52,946 nt of DNA from Hyphomicrobiales bacterium (lineage in GTDB: Bacteria; Pseudomonadota; Alphaproteobacteria; Rhizobiales; Rhizobiaceae): positions 1 through 52,946 of the forward strand of contig JAALLE010000017.1 of the NCBI GenBank assembly GCA_011087605.1. The letters are read 5' to 3'. A program made the position numbers and the translations under genes. The notes under the pieces are model-generated. The model made no database searches, was not told the origin of the DNA, and saw only the letters and a program-made list of their open reading frames with translations. Below, in pieces: positions 24,628 through 32,149 of this stretch (the first letter of the stretch is position 1; the number at the start of each line of letters is the position of its first letter).

Positions 24628-25440
24628 ATGCCCAGGTTAGAGACAGATAGCGGCCCGGTCTGGAAACGCCGCACAACGTCCAAACAATGGGCAATTTGGT
24701 TCGGCTGGCTGGTTGGCTTGGCGATTGCTGCCTATGCCTGGCAGGGCATATCAGAAAAAACCATCTGGTTTTTTGTTCAGGACGCCCCACGTCAGGCGGC
24801 CGATATCGGTGGCCGGATGATCCCGCCAAAACTATCCTATATGAGCCGACTTTGGGCTCCCATCTGGGATACGCTGAATATCGCAACTTTGGGAACGGTG
24901 ATTGCCCTCATCATCGCCGTGCCGGTGGCGTTTGCAGCTGCCCGCAACACGACGCCTCACCCGATTGTTCGCACAATTGCAATTTTCATTATTGTCTCAT
25001 CGCGCTCTGTGAACTCGCTGATCTGGGCATTGATGTTGGTGTTTATTTTCGGACCAGGCGTTCTGGCCGGAACCATAGCTATTGGCCTGCGATCCGTCGG
25101 CTTTTGTGCCAAGCTTTTGTATGAAGGCATCGAGGAAATTGACCACAATCAGGTCGAGGCGATTGAAGCTACAGGTGCTTCTGGAGCCCAGAAAATGGCG
25201 TATGGGATTGTCCCGCAGGTTTTGCCTACGTTTGCCGGCATTGGCGTTTTTCGCTGGGACATCAATATCCGCGAATCGACAATTCTGGGACTCGTGGGAG
25301 CCGGTGGAATCGGACTTGAACTAAATGGCTCAATCAACACGCTGGCCTGGACCCAGGTATCGATGATCCTGTTGGTTATTCTGGTAACCGTCATCGTCAG
25401 TGAATGGGTCTCCGCAAAGGTGCGCGGTGCCATTATCTGA
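24628..25440 (+). CDS. phnE: Phosphonate ABC transporter permease (PhnE), second copy
   Basis: 270 residues. The EAA loop is V-E-A-I-E-A-T-G-A-S-G-A-Q, and the C-terminal motif I-N-I-R-E-S-T-I-L-G-L-V-G-A-G-G-I-G matches that of the first copy. The ATG follows the TAG of the first permease gene without a gap, so translation is coupled. The end overlaps the HAD gene by 14 bp. Confidence 0.92.
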   Translation: MPRLETDSGPVWKRRTTSKQWAIWFGWLVGLAIAAYAWQGISEKTIWFFVQDAPRQAADIGGRMIPPKLSYMSRLWAPIWDTLNIATLGTVIALIIAVPVAFAAARNTTPHPIVRTIAIFIIVSSRSVNSLIWALMLVFIFGPGVLAGTIAIGLRSVGFCAKLLYEGIEEIDHNQVEAIEATGASGAQKMAYGIVPQVLPTFAGIGVFRWDINIRESTILGLVGAGGIGLELNGSINTLAWTQVSMILLVILVTVIVSEWVSAKVRGAII

Positions 25441-26359
25441 TCAATACGGGGTCTATTTCGAAGGCTTCAATGCGGATTCCGCATTCGAATTCTATCAAGC
25501 GATACGCAACAGCCTGCCCGAGGCGGACTTTCCACCGACCAGCCAACGGGCGGGTGGCCTGTTGGAGATCGCAGACGACATCGATGTATTTGTGTTTGAT
25601 GCCTACGGTGTTTTGAATGTTGGAAGTACGCCGATTGCGGGGGCGACAGATACGGTTGCCGCTCTGCGCGAAATGGGCAAAAAACTCTACGTACTGACTA
25701 ATTCAGCAACTTTTCCGGCGCAGAAAAATTTCGAAAAATTCCAAAAATTCGGCTTTGATTTTGCACCGCATGAAATTATTTCCAGCCGCTTGGGCGCTCA
25801 GCAATATGTCGAAACTCTTCCACCGCTTCGCTGGGGCGTTATGGGAAAGCTGGATTCAGCACCACAGGATTTCAACGTCGAAACACGGCTTCTGAAGGAC
25901 GATCCCGAAGATTACGACTGGGCGGAAGCGTTTTTGTTATTGTCTACCTGGGAGTGGAATTCGAAACGACAGCTGTTGCTCGACCAGGCCTATGAAAAGC
26001 AACTGAAATTGATGGTGGTGGCCAATCCCGACGTTATTGCGCCGTTGGAAGCAGCGTTTTCAACGGAACCCGGATTTATCGGCCATCGCATAGCTAAAAG
26101 ATTTGGTGCTGAAGTCGTATTTCACGGCAAGCCATTTCCATCGGTATTTGAGATAGTCATGCGGCGCTTGGGACCACAACAGCCACGCCGACGCATCGCG
26201 ATGGTTGGCGACACGCTGCACACCGATGTTTTAGGTGGCGCAGCCCAAGGTTGGTCAACGGTACTGGTCAGCGATCACGGACTGTTTCGGGGCAGCGACA
26301 CAGCGCACCCGATTGCTGAAAGCAAGATTGTGCCAACCTACATTGTACCGCAGATTTAG
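25427..26359 (+). CDS. HAD superfamily class IIA hydrolase
   Basis: 310 residues from a GTG at 25427 with AAAGG 6 bp before it; a GTG at 25400 is the alternative. Motif I is F-V-F-D-A-Y-G-V-L-N with nucleophile D58; the D+2 position is Tyr rather than Asp, as in the D-x-W/Y-G-V-L group of class IIA proteins. Motif II is V-L-T-N-S-A, the lysine motif H-G-K-P-F-P, and motif IV M-V-G-D-T-L-H-T-D-V-L-G. It is cytoplasmic. The overlap with the permease gene ties it to phosphonate/phosphate-ester uptake, so it may release phosphate from the imported compound. It is not PhnX, which belongs to a different HAD class. Confidence 0.85.
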   Translation: MPLSDQYGVYFEGFNADSAFEFYQAIRNSLPEADFPPTSQRAGGLLEIADDIDVFVFDAYGVLNVGSTPIAGATDTVAALREMGKKLYVLTNSATFPAQKNFEKFQKFGFDFAPHEIISSRLGAQQYVETLPPLRWGVMGKLDSAPQDFNVETRLLKDDPEDYDWAEAFLLLSTWEWNSKRQLLLDQAYEKQLKLMVVANPDVIAPLEAAFSTEPGFIGHRIAKRFGAEVVFHGKPFPSVFEIVMRRLGPQQPRRRIAMVGDTLHTDVLGGAAQGWSTVLVSDHGLFRGSDTAHPIAESKIVPTYIVPQI

Positions 26360-26370
26360 GTTCGAACCGT

Positions 26371-28008
26371 TTAGGACTTAACCGCCAAAGCCTTCGCAAG
26401 AATCTTGTCGCGTCCATAAATATCGCGGCGATAATGCACTGAACCATCCTTGTTGACCCAGGCAGTCAGATAGGTAACGTGCACCGGGATTTTTTGTTCG
26501 AGTTTGACAACCGTACGCTTCTTTGAAGCAACAATGCGGTCAATCCGCCCGCGGGAAATATCCTGAAACCCAAGAAGCTTTTCAGCAAAATCCATTGGTG
26601 ACTTCAGGCGTATGCACCCGTGGCTGAAATAGCGGGAATCCCTGGTGAATTTGGATTTCGATGGGGTGTCGTGAATATAGACATTGAACTTGTTGGGAAA
26701 CATGAACTTGACCCGACCCAGAGCGTTTTTCGGATTAGGGTCCTGGCGCAGGCGAACTGGAAAATTGGCCCGAGAATAGGATCCCCAGGGAACACCGCCC
26801 GGATCCACCGACTTGCCATTGCGCAATACTCTGATTTGTTGCCGCTGCAGCACGTAGGGATTGTTCTTCAGCTTGGGCAAATATTCCTTGGTGGCGATGG
26901 AGTAGGGTACGTTCCAATAAGGATTAAATTCCAGATATTCCATGACATCTGCAAATACCGGTGTTCGGTGATAGGGCTGTCCTACCTGGGTCAATTCTGC
27001 GTGGATGGTTTTTCCATCCTTGACCAGTTTCAAGACCTGATCCGCCAGATTGACAAATACATAAGGGTCGCCGAAATCCGCCTGCATCCAGCGGCGGCGC
27101 TCAAGATTAAGCGTCACCAGAGCGAGGCGTTGCTGGACCGTTATGTTCAACTGTCCCAAGGTGGTCGGGCCGACCACCCCGTCAATGGCCAGTCCAGTTC
27201 GTGCCTGAAATCGTTTGAGCGCTTCTACCAGCGCACCGTCATAGACCGTGCCTTGATGGGCGCCCTTGGCAAGATCACCACTTTGAATGAGGCGTTTGCG
27301 CAGCACGTCGAGGCGCTCATCCTCCATGTCCGGTTTGAGCACTTCACCAGCCGGAATGCTCACCCAGCCGCCATTGGCTTCCTGAAGTTTTAGAGAAATG
27401 AGGTGGTTTCGCAGTCGAAAATAGCGGTCTGTCTGCGGAGGAAGTGAAGCGAGAATATCAGACGGGGTCGCAGAACCTGCGAGTTGAGACAACAATTGCT
27501 CGGCCGACAACTTTTTGGGATAGATCACCAGTTCGCGGTTGATTGTATTCGGTCGCACCCGCCCAGAGCGCAAATGCTGGCCATATTTGACGGCAGCTCT
27601 CGACAGACCGACATCCAGCTTGGCGAGGTCCTGCGGCTCGCTGGCATCAACCATGGTGAACAGCTCGCCAGCGCTATAGTCTGCCGCAGTCAATCCATCC
27701 TTATAGGCAGTCAGAAGTTGGTAGATCGTTCGTTCAGCAACCTCTGTCACCTTGTTGTTTTCAATCCAAAGTGGTTGGTAATCCCGTTCCGCATACCAAC
27801 TGGATATGTTTTTCGCTCTCGCCTTCTGAGTGGCTCCCGATCTGGGCAGTTGCGCAAGCTGCAGTTTGACCTGTTGCTGCAGATCGGAAAGAACCGGAGC
27901 CGGAGTATCCTGGTCCGTCGTGTTTTGGCTCCAGGCTGGTGGCGCACTGGTTGCTGCCAAGGCGACGGTTGCCAATGCCACTGTCAGGTTTTTCCGATTG
28001 ATCAACAT
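26371..28008 (-). CDS. L,D-transpeptidase (YcbB/LdtD-like, YkuD domain)
   Basis: 545 residues from the ATG at 28008, preceded by GAGGGAGGGTAT; a frame reaching 28218 collides with the Rrf2 gene. Layout: signal peptide 1-27, an N-terminal scaffold domain, a peptidoglycan-binding module around 270-310 (A-L-V-E-A-L-K-R-F-Q-A-R-T-G-L, D-G-V-V-G-P-T-T-L) and a YkuD catalytic domain with the nucleophile C465 in S-H-G-C-I-R-L. It makes 3-3 crosslinks in peptidoglycan or anchors proteins in the periplasm. It ends 11 bp from the convergent HAD gene. Length and domain order are standard for the large Ldt class. Confidence 0.92.
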   Translation of the reverse strand: MLINRKNLTVALATVALAATSAPPAWSQNTTDQDTPAPVLSDLQQQVKLQLAQLPRSGATQKARAKNISSWYAERDYQPLWIENNKVTEVAERTIYQLLTAYKDGLTAADYSAGELFTMVDASEPQDLAKLDVGLSRAAVKYGQHLRSGRVRPNTINRELVIYPKKLSAEQLLSQLAGSATPSDILASLPPQTDRYFRLRNHLISLKLQEANGGWVSIPAGEVLKPDMEDERLDVLRKRLIQSGDLAKGAHQGTVYDGALVEALKRFQARTGLAIDGVVGPTTLGQLNITVQQRLALVTLNLERRRWMQADFGDPYVFVNLADQVLKLVKDGKTIHAELTQVGQPYHRTPVFADVMEYLEFNPYWNVPYSIATKEYLPKLKNNPYVLQRQQIRVLRNGKSVDPGGVPWGSYSRANFPVRLRQDPNPKNALGRVKFMFPNKFNVYIHDTPSKSKFTRDSRYFSHGCIRLKSPMDFAEKLLGFQDISRGRIDRIVASKKRTVVKLEQKIPVHVTYLTAWVNKDGSVHYRRDIYGRDKILAKALAVKS

Positions 28009-28141
28009 ATACCCTCCCTCGGGCATGGTACCGGAAGCCGTGAACTCCAGAATCCTGCCCAGAATCTCCTCTACACCGGTATGTTCGCCTGATTTAGATG
28101 GAATGCCAAGCCTGTTATCGGGCGATTCTCCGTATGCGTCT

Positions 28142-28552
28142 CTATTCGAGGGGCAGGGATACGGATATCGATTGCAGGCTTTGCTGATCCAGCACCTGCA
28201 TGAAGGCACGTGTCGCATTGTTCATAACCCCACGCAATTTGCAATGAGAGGAAAATACACAATTGGACTGTCCCTCGCGCAGGCATTCCACAACCGCAAA
28301 ATCAGCCTCGATTAGGCGCACAACTTCGCCAATCGAAATCTCATCCATCGGTCGCGCCAGGCTGATCCCACCAGAACGCCCGCGGGTAGAATTTACGATG
28401 CCTGCCCGCGCAAGTTTGGCGACAATCTTCATCACATGCGATTTGACCAGATGGAGATCATTTGTGAGGGCTTCAACGGTCATCGGGGACCCATTGTCGG
28501 CCAAACGCATCAATATTCGCAGCGCAAAATCACTCGCCTGATTGAGTCGCAT
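28142..28552 (-). CDS. nsrR: Rrf2 family regulator, NsrR-like
   Basis: 136 residues. The Rrf2 winged helix starts M-R-L-N-Q-A-S-D-F-A-L-R-I-L-M-R-L and has T-V-E-A-L-T-N-D-L-H-L-V-K-S-H-V-M-K-I-V; the wing is R-G-R-S-G-G-I-S-L-A-R-P. Three cysteines (C90, C98, C104) match the iron-sulphur ligands of NsrR in number and position, so nitric-oxide sensing by cluster nitrosylation is the best call. The divergent gene is a truncated haemoglobin and the gap contains an NsrR-type palindrome, which supports the assignment. IscR is less likely because no isc/suf genes are near. Confidence 0.85.
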   Translation of the reverse strand: MRLNQASDFALRILMRLADNGSPMTVEALTNDLHLVKSHVMKIVAKLARAGIVNSTRGRSGGISLARPMDEISIGEVVRLIEADFAVVECLREGQSNCVFSSHCKLRGVMNNATRAFMQVLDQQSLQSISVSLPLE

Positions 28553-28566
28553 CGAAGATCTCCAAA

Positions 28567-28636
28567 AACATTCATTTTATATGTTGCATTTAGCAGAAAA
28601 CCAGCCTAGTTAAAAGATTCATTTAAAATGAATGAT
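28567..28636. promoter_or_regulatory. NsrR-type operator region
   Basis: ATTCATTT-A-AAATGAAT (28617-28633) is a perfect 8-1-8 palindrome, and the longer 11-1-11 element AAGATTCATTT-A-AAATGAATGAT resembles the known NsrR consensus (AAGATGCATTT half-sites). Another ATTCATTT half-site lies at 28571-28578, close to the regulator's own start. The palindrome covers the ATG at 28628, which argues that haemoglobin translation starts later. Confidence 0.65.
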
Positions 28637-28648
28637 AAAGATTTGACC

Positions 28649-29116
28649 ATGACACTTATCGAGGCCCGGCCTGCCGTCAAACGCGAAAGCATGCATCCTT
28701 CGATTACCGCGGAGCAGATTTCTCAACTGGTTGAACAGTTTTATGCGCAGGTCCAGACCAACCCGCGTCTGGCGCCGTTGTTTTCTCAAAATATGAGCAG
28801 TGACTGGGGCCCCCATCTAGAAAAAATGAAAGGTTTCTGGAGATCGGTACTGCTCAAGAGTGGCGAATATAAAGGTCGCCCGGTGCCGGTTCATCTGCAA
28901 ATCACCGACATTCGTTCAGAAGATTTCGAGGAATGGCTGCAGCTGTTTTCAAGCGTATCTGAAAGGATATTCACCTGTGAAGCCGCCGACGTGGTCAATC
29001 AGGCGGCGCGCCGGATTGCCACCAGTTTGTGGTTGTCACGAACTTCGGACCCATTTGCTTCGCCTCCGGCCTGGTCGCAACCAGTTTCGGCACAAAATCA
29101 TCCATCTGCACCCTAA
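28649..29116 (+). CDS. Group III truncated haemoglobin
   Basis: 155 residues from the ATG at 28649; ATGs at 28628 (inside the operator palindrome) and 28691 are alternatives, and none has a clear ribosome-binding site. The globin part begins I-T-A-E-Q-I-S-Q-L-V-E-Q-F-Y-A-Q-V, then L-E-K-M-K-G-F-W-R-S-V-L-L and the haem-binding region R-P-V-P-V-H-L-Q-I-T with the proximal histidine; F-E-E-W-L-Q-L-F follows, all typical of trHb group III. A proline- and serine-rich tail of about 20 residues is extra. It lies opposite the NsrR-like gene, so NO or peroxynitrite detoxification under NsrR control is likely. Confidence 0.88.
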   Translation: MTLIEARPAVKRESMHPSITAEQISQLVEQFYAQVQTNPRLAPLFSQNMSSDWGPHLEKMKGFWRSVLLKSGEYKGRPVPVHLQITDIRSEDFEEWLQLFSSVSERIFTCEAADVVNQAARRIATSLWLSRTSDPFASPPAWSQPVSAQNHPSAP

Positions 29117-29126
29117 GGAAATCGTC

Positions 29127-29294
29127 ATGCCCCTTGCGAAATTTCTGCTCAATCTGTTCTTCTTGCCCGGCAATCTTGTGCTCAGCGGGCTTGGAATAAC
29201 TGTCGAAGAAGACAGTGGCATCATTCGCTCATTCGTCAATTCCTGTGTCTGGGGAGCGATCGCATTGGTGATTGCATTGGGAATGATTGCCTGA
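29127..29294 (+). CDS. 55-residue membrane protein of unknown function
   Basis: 55 residues. AAGGAA stands 6 bp before the ATG, 10 bp after the haemoglobin stop, so translation is likely. One hydrophobic segment lies near the N-terminus (about 5-22, L-L-N-L-F-F-L-P-G-N-L-V-L-S-G-L-G), then a short polar E-E-D-S-G linker, then a second span (about 36-54). It is probably a small inner-membrane hairpin protein. I do not recognise the family. Co-transcription with the haemoglobin suggests a role in NO response, perhaps as a membrane anchor or partner. Confidence 0.7.
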   Translation: MPLAKFLLNLFFLPGNLVLSGLGITVEEDSGIIRSFVNSCVWGAIALVIALGMIA

Positions 29295-29307
29295 ATCAGC
29301 GCCTGAT

Positions 29308-29335
29308 GGCAGTTTCGGAAAAGACCGAAACTGCC
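29308..29335. terminator. Stem-loop after the haemoglobin operon
   Basis: An 11-bp perfect stem, GGCAGTTTCGG with its complement, encloses a 6-nt AAAAGA loop 13 bp after the stop of the 55-residue protein. There is no T-run on either strand. It closes the operon and also faces the 3' end of the convergent cytochrome c' gene. Confidence 0.6.
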
Positions 29336-29399
29336 AAGCGTGCCCGACGCACTGAACTGCAGAACGCGTTAAGCCCGTTTGTTGTCGCAGACAGACTTC

Positions 29400-29843
29400 C
29401 TACTTGGTTCGATAGGCTTTGTGACAGGCGTTGCAATTTGATGCGGCAGCTCCAATAACGGCCTTAAATGCATCAAGATCTGCCGGCTTGGCGGCTATGC
29501 CTGCTGCTGAATCGGCGGCAAACTTGGCCAAAGCTGCGTTAAATCCGGCCCGGTCATCCCAGATTTTTTGCGAAGCAATTGTCTTTCCGCCCGATTCACT
29601 CCCGGCCGGAAAAAGCTCACCGAATCCCAATGCTGCGGTGTTCATTGTGCGCAAAACCAGTTCCGCAGCCGCGGCGTTGAATTCGGCCTTACCCTTGACC
29701 ATGGCAAATCCGGCCCCGGTAGCCGCACCAACATTTTTCATCATAGCCTTTCGTACGGCAATCGGGTCTTCGGCACTTGTGCCCAGACCGGTACTGCTCA
29801 TCAACAGGGCGGCTGCCAACATCATCTTCAACTTCATGTTCAT
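29400..29843 (-). CDS. Cytochrome c' (class II cytochrome c)
   Basis: 147 residues. A signal peptide of about 24 residues (M-M-L-A-A-A-L-L-M-S-S-T-G-L-G-T-S-A) leads into a four-helix bundle. The haem motif is C-terminal, C-N-A-C-H-K-A-Y-R, as in class II cytochromes, with W-D-D-R-A-G-F before it. It is periplasmic and probably five-coordinate. Cytochromes c' bind NO and are implicated in NO tolerance, which fits the NsrR-like/haemoglobin pair 300 bp away. The start at the second ATG two codons later is equally possible. Confidence 0.9.
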   Translation of the reverse strand: MNMKLKMMLAAALLMSSTGLGTSAEDPIAVRKAMMKNVGAATGAGFAMVKGKAEFNAAAAELVLRTMNTAALGFGELFPAGSESGGKTIASQKIWDDRAGFNAALAKFAADSAAGIAAKPADLDAFKAVIGAAASNCNACHKAYRTK

Positions 29844-29912
29844 AATCTCCTCAACTCAGTCGTGATTGCGGCAACACCCAAGCAGGCGGCCAGAGGAGAA
29901 TTATAGGCTCTT

Positions 29913-29964
29913 CAAATATGCTGGACAATATCCGGAATTGCAGGCACCATCTGCAAATATGCAG
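29913..29964. promoter_or_regulatory. Repeats between cytochrome c' and lysR
   Basis: The 9-mer CAAATATGC occurs twice (29913-29921 and 29954-29962), and the second copy is part of CTGCA-N4-TGCAG (29951-29964), just before the proposed LysR start. Possibly a LysR binding site; no consensus T-N11-A match was assigned. Confidence 0.3.
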
Positions 29965-29967
29965 AGT

Positions 29968-30864
29968 ATGGATTGGGACATTTTCAGATTTGTGGTGGCG
30001 GTGGTGGAATCTGGTTCCGCCGTTGCGGCCGCAAAAGTATTGGGTGTGGACGGAACAACCGTCCTGCGTCGAATAACCAAATTTGAAGAAGAACGCGGCA
30101 TTCAGCTGTTTGACCGACTGCCATCTGGCTATTCGCCAACGCTGGAATGCGAGGCGATTGTCAAACTTGCCCGCGACCTTCAGGAGGGCGTCAGCGAAAT
30201 TGATCGACGCATTACCGGCCACGATCTGCGCCTGGAAGGTACAATTGCGGTTACGACCACCGACAGTTTTCTTGATGCCGTCATGGCCGATATAATCAGC
30301 GAGTTCTGCACTCTGCACCCGCAAATTCGCATTGAAACCATGGTGACCACCAACCGCCTGAACCTGTCTCGTCAGGACGCTCATGTGGCGGTTCGCGCAT
30401 CATTGAGCCCACCAGAAAACCTAATTTGTCAAAGGGTTTCTGGCGTGGCTTTCGCCGTATATGGGAACAAAGAGTTTGTTGCTGCCTCGCCTGAAAAGCC
30501 CGAACTACAAGATTTGTTGCACATGCCCTGGATCGGTTTGGGCAGTACTTTATCCCGTTCTCCCGCTGACCAGTGGATCGGCGAACATGTTCCACTCAGT
30601 CAGATCAAGACAACCGCAGATACTTTTGTTGCCATGCGTTCACTGGCGCGTAGCGGAACAGGGCTGGCAACATTGCCGTGTTGCCTGGGTGATCCGGAAC
30701 CAGCCCTTGAACGAGTTCTGCCTGTTGTGAATGAAATGGGAACCAGCCTTTGGGTTCTAACTCACCCAGATGTGCGTAAAGCGGCAAAGGTGAGGGCTTT
30801 TACTGCCCATGTGGGACGCCAGCTGCGAGCGCAGCAGCAGCTTCTGGAAGGAAGCGCAGCGTGA
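29968..30864 (+). CDS. LysR family transcriptional regulator
   Basis: 298 residues from the ATG at 29968 (M-D-W-D-I-F-R-F); an ATG three codons earlier (29959) and a longer frame from 29866 exist, but this is the usual LysR opening. The helix-turn-helix is S-A-V-A-A-A-K-V-L-G-V-D-G-T-T-V-L-R-R-I. The effector-binding domain follows (V-T-T-T-D-S-F-L-D, H-V-A-V-R-A). It is divergent from cytochrome c', so it may regulate that gene or act on a distant target; no other candidate operon adjoins it. Confidence 0.88.
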   Translation: MDWDIFRFVVAVVESGSAVAAAKVLGVDGTTVLRRITKFEEERGIQLFDRLPSGYSPTLECEAIVKLARDLQEGVSEIDRRITGHDLRLEGTIAVTTTDSFLDAVMADIISEFCTLHPQIRIETMVTTNRLNLSRQDAHVAVRASLSPPENLICQRVSGVAFAVYGNKEFVAASPEKPELQDLLHMPWIGLGSTLSRSPADQWIGEHVPLSQIKTTADTFVAMRSLARSGTGLATLPCCLGDPEPALERVLPVVNEMGTSLWVLTHPDVRKAAKVRAFTAHVGRQLRAQQQLLEGSAA

Positions 30865-30908
30865 GGTAAGGCATTTGGTGCAGCTAAATTTACCATCGAA
30901 ATCTGCGA

Positions 30909-31121
30909 CTACAGACCTATTGTACGGCGTCCCCAATGAATTTTTGACCAGACCATTTCGTGAATGAAATAACTCGTAAATCCGGCCACCGACCCGGCGA
31001 TGGCAATGCCGCCGCTGGCGGTTAGCGAGCCGGTGAAAAGAAAGCCGATCAACATCATTGAAAAGAATCCGGCGATTTGCCAGGTGACAGATTTGCAGAT
31101 CATTCTTGTTGGCGTGTCCAT
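30909..31121 (-). CDS. DUF2061 membrane protein
   Basis: 70 residues, complete. It starts R-M-I-C-K-S-V-T-W-Q-I-A-G, and the end carries H-E-M-V-W-S-K-I-H-W-G-R, the signature of the DUF2061 family of small two-span inner-membrane proteins. Spans are about 12-30 and 35-53. No function is established. In some bacteria the domain is found in proteins near sulphate or adenylyl metabolism, but nothing here supports that link. Confidence 0.85.
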   Translation of the reverse strand: MDTPTRMICKSVTWQIAGFFSMMLIGFLFTGSLTASGGIAIAGSVAGFTSYFIHEMVWSKIHWGRRTIGL

Positions 31122-31242
31122 GTGATGGCCTTGGTTTGGTGTTCCTTACATCATTGCTATGCCCAAATTGTCAGGCTGGACATTCGGTAAATTCGCTGCG
31201 TAGTATCCAGTTTGGTGATATAAATCAGCAAAGTGTATTTTA

Positions 31243-32091
31243 ATGGACAAGCGTGATCGGTCTGAAATATTTCGAAAACGCCTGATGTTGGCGATGGATC
31301 GCAGTCAGATGTCACGTTCTGCACTGGCTCGCAAAACTGGGGTGGACCGCTCGACCATTGGTCAGTTGCTCAAGGACGATCTGCCGCGCCTGCCCAATGC
31401 ACAACTGGCTGCCGATGCCGCAGCATCGTTAGGCGTGAGCAGTGACTGGCTGTTGGGTCTGACCAATCGGCCCGAGCGGCCCGGCGACATTGTTGCCGCT
31501 GCTATGGCGATGAGTCCGGCGGAGCGCAGTTCAGCGGATTCTCAATTGCTCGAATGGCATCGAGAGTCTGCCGGCTACAAAATTCGCCATGTGCCAGCCA
31601 CCTTGCCGGACATTCTAAAAACCGAGGGTATGCTGGACTGGGAATACTCATCGCAACGCAGTCAGGGGCTGGATCAGGCCATTGAAGCCATGCGCGACCA
31701 GATGGAATGGTTGGAATCAGGCGCATCAGATTATGAGATCGCCTTGCCGTTGCACGAATTGGAAGCTTGCGCATCCGGGGCCGCCTATTATGCAGGTGTT
31801 GACAAACAGGTGCGACATCAACAATTGCATTTCATCGCTGATATCTGCGAAAGCATGTATCCGAGATTGCGGCTGTTTGCGTTTAATGCGCGAACAATTT
31901 TCAGCGCCCCTGTGACGGTGTTCGGCCCAAATCTGGCAGTCATCTACGTCGGCCAGTTCTATCTGGCATTTCGCGAGGGACAGCGTGTTCGCTCGTTGAT
32001 GGATCACTTTGATGCCTTGGTGCGGGCGGCTGAAGTGGATGCGCGCGGTGTATCTGATCACATCACCAAGCTGATTGAGACGCACCGCTGA
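31243..32091 (+). CDS. XRE-type helix-turn-helix regulator with C-terminal sensor domain
   Basis: 282 residues. The lambda-repressor-like HTH is at about 10-68 (M-S-R-S-A-L-A-R-K-T-G-V-D-R-S-T-I-G-Q-L-L). A roughly 190-residue C-terminal region of mixed helices and strands follows (Y-K-I-R-H-V-P-A-T-L-P-D, V-F-G-P-N-L-A-V-I-Y-V-G-Q-F-Y). I do not recognise a specific family for it; it is too long for a simple phage repressor and lacks an S24 peptidase signature. The neighbouring downstream gene is a membrane protein with a metallopeptidase-like motif; a regulatory link is possible. Confidence 0.75.
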   Translation: MDKRDRSEIFRKRLMLAMDRSQMSRSALARKTGVDRSTIGQLLKDDLPRLPNAQLAADAAASLGVSSDWLLGLTNRPERPGDIVAAAMAMSPAERSSADSQLLEWHRESAGYKIRHVPATLPDILKTEGMLDWEYSSQRSQGLDQAIEAMRDQMEWLESGASDYEIALPLHELEACASGAAYYAGVDKQVRHQQLHFIADICESMYPRLRLFAFNARTIFSAPVTVFGPNLAVIYVGQFYLAFREGQRVRSLMDHFDALVRAAEVDARGVSDHITKLIETHR

Positions 32092-32149
32092 GAGATGCCG
32101 AGATCTGCTTCCACTTGTTGTATCGCTTTAAACCGGCAAGACTCAATTC

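Noticed and set aside
26359-26368. GGTTCGAACC resembles a tRNA T-arm
   Set aside because: It is a simple 10-bp palindrome between two convergent stop codons; no acceptor, D-arm or anticodon stem can be built around it.
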